Shown here: positions 1 through 6,400 of the stretch, in pieces
How positions within the stretch are numbered: the first letter of the stretch is position 1
Layout of the letters: each line of letters begins with the position of its first letter
NCBI GenBank assembly: GCA_000715855.1
Contig: KL571373.1
Span: 12,434 to 18,892, forward strand
Length of the DNA: 6,459 nucleotides
Source: Actinoplanes liguriensis
GTDB taxonomy: Bacteria; Actinomycetota; Actinomycetes; Mycobacteriales; Micromonosporaceae
Direction of reading: 5' to 3'
Made by a program: the position numbers and the translations under genes
The notes under the pieces: generated by a model
What the model was told of the DNA's origin: nothing
Database searches by the model: none
What the model saw: the letters and a program-made list of their open reading frames with translations, nothing else

Positions 1-15
1 GTGTATAAGAGACAG
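1..15 (+). other. Tn5/Nextera mosaic-end adapter remnant (artefact)
   Basis: The first 15 bases, GTGTATAAGAGACAG, are identical to the last 15 bases of the 19-bp Tn5 mosaic end used in Nextera tagmentation libraries. Their composition contrasts with the GC-rich DNA that follows directly. Position at the very edge of the window is what untrimmed adapter at a contig end would give. Genomic sequence should be taken to start at base 16. A true genomic Tn5 end is the alternative, but no transposon sequence accompanies it. Confidence 0.93.
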
Positions 16-228
16 GAGGTGCCCCGGGTCGGATCCGGCGGCCCGGCAGAGCGCGGCGACCACCTTCCACGGTGGCACCGCACGGCCGGAGAGGTAGCGG
101 GACAGCGCCGAGTCGCTGGCGTAGGTGACGGCCTGAAGTTCGCGCAGCGTGCGGCCGCTGCGTTCCCGTATGGCCCGCAACTGTGCCGCCAGCAGTAGAC
201 GCGATGGACAGCTTTCATTGAGATTCAT
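16..228 (-). CDS. Helix-turn-helix (XRE-like) transcriptional regulator, 3' truncated
   Basis: This is the N-terminal 71 codons of a probable cytoplasmic DNA-binding regulator. It is read on the minus strand from ATG at 228-226 and runs without a stop into the adapter at 15. The peptide starts MNLNESCPSR. It contains LRAIRERSGRTLRELQ (about residues 17-32: helix 1 and the first HTH helix), then SALSRYLSGRAVPPW (about 40-54: recognition helix and the turn after it), then a third helix, VVAALCRAAG. The pattern of LR.LRERSG.TLREL, then S.LSR.LSGR..PPW, is characteristic of actinomycete HTH_31/XRE-type domains. Upstream of the ATG there is only a weak purine-rich match (GGTGAGAG). The C-terminal part, which in relatives may carry TPR, NB-ARC or other sensor domains, is missing, so target and ligand are unknown. 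It is divergent from the RHS gene and could regulate it or itself; that is inference from arrangement. Confidence 0.85.
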
Positions 229-363
229 GACTCTCACCCCCGTGGGAGAACCGCCCCGGGCCGAGCCTAGGGCCCGCGTCCCGCCTACGTCCCGTTCTGT
301 GTCGAAGATATCGATAGTTGTAAGTGAAACGCTCCAGAATCGACATGCATCGGCCACCCGCGG

Positions 364-378
364 GGGCGGGGGCCGCCC
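364..378 (+). promoter_or_regulatory. GC hairpin abutting the RHS ribosome binding site
   Basis: GGGCGG (364-369) can pair fully with CCGCCC (373-378) around a three-base GGG loop, giving a six-pair all-GC stem. It ends one base before the Shine-Dalgarno sequence GGAGG at 379-383. In the transcript it could affect ribosome access or mRNA stability. In DNA this GC-rich, such a stem can also occur by chance. Confidence 0.35.
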
Positions 379-385
379 GGAGGTG
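379..385 (+). promoter_or_regulatory. Ribosome binding site of the RHS gene
   Basis: GGAGGTG is a strong Shine-Dalgarno match. Six bases separate GGAGG from the GTG at 390. It decides the start: the frame is open from a TAA at 321-323, and the other in-frame starts, GTG 324 and ATG 345, lack such a site and would put a charged 15-22 residue extension in front of the signal peptide. Confidence 0.75.
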
Positions 386-389
386 TGTC

Positions 390-473
390 GTGCCCAGTCG
401 GCGTTCCGTCTTCGCCACCGCCGCCGCGATCGTGATCGCGGCCCAACTCACTGTCTCCCTTCCGGCCCACGCC
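390..473 (+). other. Signal peptide of the RHS protein
   Basis: Residues 1-28 begin MPSRRSVFATAAAIVIAAQL. They have a short basic n-region (RR at 4-5), a hydrophobic core of about 17 residues and a signal peptidase I site AHA before DPP. This predicts export across the membrane and cleavage. The SRRSVF start slightly resembles a twin-arginine motif, but the position after RRx is V rather than F, so Sec is the default reading. Confidence 0.85.
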
Positions 474-3400
474 GACCCACCGCACCAGGCCGCCCAGCAG
501 GTTCCTCAGGCAGCGCCGGCGGGCGTACGGCAGGGGCCGGTCCAGACCGCGGCCGCCACCGCCCAGCCCGTCGACCTGTCCTACGACGGCGCCGGCCAGC
601 TACGCGGCATCGCCCAGGTGCCCAGCGGCGCCGGAGCGAAGTACGACTACGACGACGCCGGCAACGTCACCGGCGTCACACGCTCGGCGGCCGGTGCGCT
701 GACGATCGCCGGTGTGAACCCGAGCCGGGCGGCGACCGGCGCGAAGGTGACCATCGGCGGCACCGGTTTCGCGACCACCACCGGCGCCAACACGGTCAAG
801 TTCAACGGGACGACGGCGACCGTCACCGCCGCCACGGCGACCCGTCTGACGGTGACCGTCCCGTCCGGCGCGACCACCGGCACCGTCACCGTCGCCACCG
901 CCTCGGATTCGACGACCAGCTCGCAGACGTTCACCGTGCTGCCCGGTGTAGCGGCGCCGACCGTCACCGGGTTCAGCCCGGCGGCCGGGGCGGCCGACAC
1001 GACGGTGACCGTCACCGGCACCGGGTTCTCGACCGTGCCCGCGGAGAACAACGTCAGCTTCGGGCGCACCCGCGCCAAGGTGTCGGCGGCGACGGCCACC
1101 TCGCTGACCGTCAAGGTGCCCTACGCCGCCGTCTCGGCGAAGATCACCGTCGGGACGGCGGGCGGCACGGCGACCAGCTCCGGCGACTTCGTGGCGATCA
1201 CCAACCCGTTCGGCTCCGGTGACGTCGGCTCCTCGGCCGCCCTGTCCCTGGACGGCACGGCGTCCGGCGTCAGCATCGGCACCGCCGCCAAGGTGGCCGT
1301 GCTGCGCTTCGCCGGGACCAAGGGCCAGCGGCTCAGCTTCGGCGTCACCGGCTCCACGCTCGGCGACGTCAACATCTACGCCTACACGCCGTACGGCGGC
1401 TCGATCGCTCACAACGAGTACGACTCGCCGTGGGCCGCCTCCAGCCTGGCCGGCGGACTCGCGCTGCCGCCGCTGCCGACCAGCGGCACCTACCAGATCG
1501 TGGTGCAGCCGGTCTCCAAGACGGTCACCGGCTCGTTCACCGCGACGCTGTCCACCCGGGCGACAGGCGTGCTCAGCCTCACCGGCACGGGCACGACGGT
1601 CGCCCTGAACCGCGCCGGCAAGCAGGCCGAGCTGACCTTCACCGCCGACGCGAACCAGCGCGTCAGTCTCGGCTTCACCTCCGCGACCATGACCTCGGCC
1701 GACCTGACGGCCGCGGTCTTCGAGCCGAACGGCACCCCGGTGCTGTGGGGCGCGGGCTATCCGCGTACGTCGGTCGGCCTGCCCGGCGGCAACCTGGACT
1801 TCACCACGAGCTTCGCCGGCACGTACACCGTGCTGATCGGCACCGGCGACCTGGCCACCGGCTCGATCACGGTGACCGCCTCGGCGCCGGTCGTGGTGGG
1901 TGCGCTGACGCTGGGCACCGGCAAGCAGGTCACCATCGCCCGGCCGGGCCAGGACGCGATCGCCACGTTCGCCGGCACCCAGGGGCAGGCGCTGAGCCTG
2001 ACCTTCGACAGCTACACACCCCAGTACTCGCCGTATCTGACGGTCACCGGCCAGGACGGCTCGGTGCTCAGCTCCGGGCTGATCAGCGACAACTGGGTCG
2101 ACCTGCCGGCGCTGCCGGCCACCGGCACGTACACGCTGACGATCAGCCCGTACTCGAGCACCGGCTCGTTCACCCTGACCGTGCTGCCCCGCGCCAGTGC
2201 GGGCGCGCTGAGCACCACCGGCGCGGGCACGACCACCACGTTCACCAGCTCGGTCCGCGCCCTCGACCTGAGCTTCGCCGGCACCGCCGCAACGCCGCTG
2301 ACCTTCGCGTTCAGCAGCTGGACCCTACCGTCCACCGCGACCCTGCGGGTCCGGGTCAGCGACTCGGCCGGAACGCTGTGGGTCGACGGACCGGTGACCA
2401 GCCTCGACACGTTCAAGTTCACGCCGTCCGCGACGGGCACGTACCGGGTATCGCTGGCGCCGTCCGGCACCTCCACCGGCTCGGTGCTGGTGACGCTGTC
2501 GACGTTCCAGAACGGCGGCGCGCTGGCGATCAACACACTCAAGACCACCACGTCACCGCGGGTCGGCCAGGCCACCACGATGACCTTCACCGGCACCGCC
2601 AATCAACGGCTGAGCCTGTACGTGACCTCGTACACGTACAGCTACGTGGTGTGGGCGACGCTCACCAAGGCGGACGGATCCGCGGTGTTCAGCGGCTGGG
2701 TGACCGAGACCTGGCTGGCCTTCGCCCAGCTGCCGGCCGCCGCCACGTACACGCTGACGATCGAGCCGCTCGCCGAGAGCGGGACGTTCGCCTTCTACCC
2801 CGTGGAGGGCGTCGACGGCGGCGCGACCGCGATCGACGGCGCGAACAAGACGCTGACCGCGGCCAGCGCCGGGCGCTACGTCGACACGACCATCGCGGTG
2901 ACCACCGTCAACCAGCGGCTGTCGCTGGGCTTCAGCGGCTGGACCTTCGCGAGCAGCACCCTGCTGGTCCGGCTGACCGACCCGTCCGGCAACCGGGTCG
3001 TCTACACCTCGGTGAGCAAGACCGGCAGCCTCGACGTCAGGCCCCTGGCGACGACCGGCACCTACCGGCTGACCGTCATGGCGCTCGACCGGGGCGCGGG
3101 CGCCGTCGTGCTGACCCTGTCGAACCAGAAGAACGGCGGCACACTCGCGCTCAACACGGCGAAGGTGTTCACCGCCGACCGGCTCGGGCAGAGCACGTAC
3201 GTCACCTTCGCCGGCACCGCCGGCCAGCTGCTGAGCATGACCTGGTCGTCGGTGACGATGACCTACTACCCGTACGTCGACGTGTATCTGAACGGCACGG
3301 AGGTCGCCTTCGTCGGCGGCACCGCGGCCACGGTGAACATCCCGGCCCTGCCCAGCGCCGGCACCTACGAGCTCGTCGTCGGCCCGTACTCCGCGTCGGG

Positions 3401-6400
3401 TTCGGCGACCGGCACCCTGAAGACCCGGACCTCGCTGGCGGGCACCACCGCCGGCACGGGCGGACCGCCGGCCCCCGACCCCACCCCGCTGGCGACCAAG
3501 CAGATCACCCCGGCCGCCAAGCACCGGACGCTGACCAAACCGGCGCCGGACAAGGCCCCGAAGTCGCCGATCGCCTACAGCGACGCGCCCGCCGCCGCGT
3601 CCGCGGAGACCTGGACCCCGAGCCGGCGCAACCTGGACGGGCAGGGCTGGGACACCGGCCGCGCCTTCCCGAAGAGTGCCCCCGCCGCCGTACGGGCACC
3701 GGCCGGGGTCACCGCGCTCAGCGGCCGGATCCTGACCCTCGACGACAAGCCGCTGGCGAACGTGACGGTCACCGTCGAAGGCGTCACCGCGCGCTCGGAC
3801 GCCAACGGGCAGTTCCTGCTGCAGGGCCTCAAGCCGGGCCACCGGGTGCTGCGGGTCGACGGCGCGACCGCGGGTTCGGCCGGGCGCACGTTCGGTCTGC
3901 ACGACATCGGCGTCGACGTGGACGCGGGCAAGACCACCGTCCTGCCGTACACGATCTGGCTCTCCAAGCTCGACACCGCGCACACGGTGAAGTTCGCCTC
4001 GCCGACGACCAGCGAGGTCACCATCGGCACCCCGGACATTCCGGGGCTCGAGGTGAGACTGCCGGCCGGCACGGTCGTGCGTGACGTGAACGGCAAGGTC
4101 GTCACCGAGCTGGGCATCACCGCGATCCCGGTGGACCGTACGCCGTTCCCGCTGCCGCGCTCGCAGGTGCCGTCCTATTTCACGGTGCAGCCGGGCAGCT
4201 CGTACGTCTTTCCCGAAGGCGCCCGGGTCATCTACCCGAACTTCACCCACGCCGCCGCCGGCGCACGGATGAACTTCTGGCACTACGACCCGGCCGGCAA
4301 GGGCTGGTTCGTCTACGGCAAGGGCAAGGTGACCCGCGACGGCAAGCGGGTCGAGCCGGACAAGGGCACCGAGGTCTACCAGTTCACCGGCGCCATGCTG
4401 ATCACGCCGGACACGTTCGCGCCGCCCGAGACCTACCCGCAGGGCAGCGGCGAGCGCGGCGCCGACCCCGTCGACCTGGCCTCCGGCCTGCTCGTCGACC
4501 AGGAACAGGACCTCGCCGCCGCCGACGTGCTGCCGATCGACCTGACCCGCACCTACCAGCAGAGCGACACCGGCAACCGGGCGTTCGGCATCGGCACCAA
4601 CTTCACCTACGGCCTCGACCTCTACTCCACCAACCGGTTCTACGAATGCTGGCTGGTCCTGCCGGACGGCGGCCGGATCAGATTCCACCGGATCAGCGCC
4701 GGTGGCGCACCACCGAACGGCTACCTCAACTCGGTGCTCGCCGCCGACCCGACACCGACCGCGTTCAACGGTTCCACACTGGCGTGGAACGGCGACGGCT
4801 GGGACCTGAGGCTGCGCAACGGGCTCACCTACGTCTTCGGCGACGAGGCGCCGCTGCAGGCCATCCGCGACAAGTTCGGCAACACGATCACGATCACCCG
4901 CGACGTCGCGCCACCGGCCTCCGGCGACGGCATCGTGCACGCCAACGGCCCGATCCGGCAGATCACCTCGCCGAACGGCAGGTGGATCCGGCTGACCTAC
5001 AACAGCGACACCGACAGCAGCATCACCTGGCAGCACCGGCACGTGGTCAAGGCCGAGGACACCCTCGGCAACGCGATCACCTACGGCTACACGGGTGACT
5101 ACCTCACCTCGGTCACGGACCTCAACAACCACACCAAGAATTACGCGTACGAGGCCGGCCGGCTGAAGACGATCACGAACGCGCGCAACAACGTGCTGCT
5201 GTCCAACGAGTACGACACCAGCGGACGCGTGCACAAGCAGACCCTGCCGGGCAACGCGGTCTACACGATCGACTACGCCACCGACGGCACGAACCGGGTC
5301 ACCACCCTCACCGATCCGCGCGGCAAGGTGCGCCGGCTGGTGTTCGACGCGGCCGGCTACAGCGTCAGCGACACCGCCGCGTACGGCACCTCGTCCGCGC
5401 AGGTCACGGCGATCACCCGGGACACGACGTACCACCGGATCACCGCGGTGACCGATGCGCTGAACCGGCGCACCGAGGTCGGCTACGACGACTACGGCAA
5501 CGTCAAGACGGTCACCGAGCTGGCCGGAACGGCTGACGCCCGCACCACCACCATCGACCACAACGGCCCGTACGACCAGGCCACCAAGGTCACCGATCCG
5601 CTGCAGCACGCCACGGTGCTCGGCTACCAGGCCGACGGCGCACTGCACACGATCACCGACGCGCTGAACCGGGTGATGACGCTCGACACCGACGAGAGCG
5701 GCCAGACCACCCAGATCACCGACTCGGCGTCGAAGCCGACCAAGATCGGCTATGCGCTCGGTGACCCGGTCAGCGTCACCGACCCGCTCGGCAACGTCAC
5801 GTCGAGCTTCACCGACGCCGCGGGCTCCGTGCGCCGGCAGAGCGACGCCCAGGGCAACATCACCACCATCGAGTACGGCCCCACGGGGCTGATCAGCAGC
5901 GTCAAGGACGCCATCGGGCGGACCACCGGGTTCACCTACGACGCCAGCGACGAACTGCACACGGTCACCGACGCCCGGCAGCACACGACGACCTACGACT
6001 ACGACACCAGCAACCGGCTGTCGAAGATCACCGACCCCCTCGACCGGGCCACCTCGTTCGGCTACGACGCCAACGGCAACCTCGCCTCGGCCACCAGCGC
6101 GCGCGGCAAGGTGACCACGTACCACTACGACGACCTCGATCGGGTCGACCTGATCCGGTACGGCGTCACGAGCGACACGGCGCAGGAGAGCACGGCCACC
6201 TTCACGTACGACGCGGGCAACCGCACCCGCACGGTGGTCGACTCGGCGGCCGGCACGACCACGATCACACCGGACAACTTCGACCGCACGGTCTCGGTCG
6301 CCGACAACTCGGGCACGGTCGGCTACACCTACGACGCGGCCGACCGCCGCAAGACGATGACCCTGGCCGGGCAGTCGGACACCGTCTACACCTACAACAA

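Larger units (their letters stand above)
229..389. promoter_or_regulatory. Divergent intergenic region with candidate promoters/operator
   Basis: These 161 bases separate the start codons of two divergent genes and must carry both 5' regions. Bases about 300-350 are clearly more AT-rich than their surroundings. They contain the palindrome TATCGATA (309-316), overlapping GATATC (307-312). On the minus strand TATCTT (305-310) fits the actinobacterial -10 pattern TANNNT, about 75 bases before the regulator's ATG, though I see no convincing -35. On the plus strand TTGTAA (318-323) is a possible -35 without a good -10. A GC hairpin lies at 257-276 (CGGGCC, 8-base loop, GGCCCG). Exact promoter positions are guesses; the claim that the region is regulatory rests on gene arrangement and composition. 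Confidence 0.5.

Noticed and set aside
257..276. Hairpin CGGGCC/GGCCCG as a transcription terminator
   Set aside because: It lies between two divergent start codons where no transcript should end, has no T-run, and is short enough to be chance in this GC content.
345..389. Upstream in-frame starts (ATG 345, also GTG 324) for the RHS gene
   Set aside because: They lack a good Shine-Dalgarno and would put a long charged extension before the signal peptide, whereas GTG 390 has GGAGG at ideal spacing and a normal signal peptide.
390..420. Twin-arginine (Tat) export signal
   Set aside because: SRRSVF is near the Tat consensus but lacks the F-L pair directly after RRx. A Sec signal explains it equally well, so Tat export is not claimed.
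149..1222. A 357-codon plus-strand frame crossing the regulator start, the intergenic region and the RHS 5' end
   Set aside because: It overlaps both supported genes, has no good ribosome binding site and gives an Arg-rich product typical of out-of-frame high-GC DNA.
1430..4084. An 884-codon open frame on the plus strand in another frame
   Set aside because: The product is dominated by Arg, His, Pro and Gly and has no domain pattern. It overlaps the IPT/PPC/regulatory-domain frame completely and is a composition shadow.
2553..6125. A 1190-codon open frame on the minus strand opposite the RHS gene
   Set aside because: Its translation is Arg/Gly/Val/Asp-rich low-complexity sequence with no recognisable domain. 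Strong G/C bias at the third positions of the real gene suppresses stops on the opposite strand. The plus-strand frame has clear domains along the same span.
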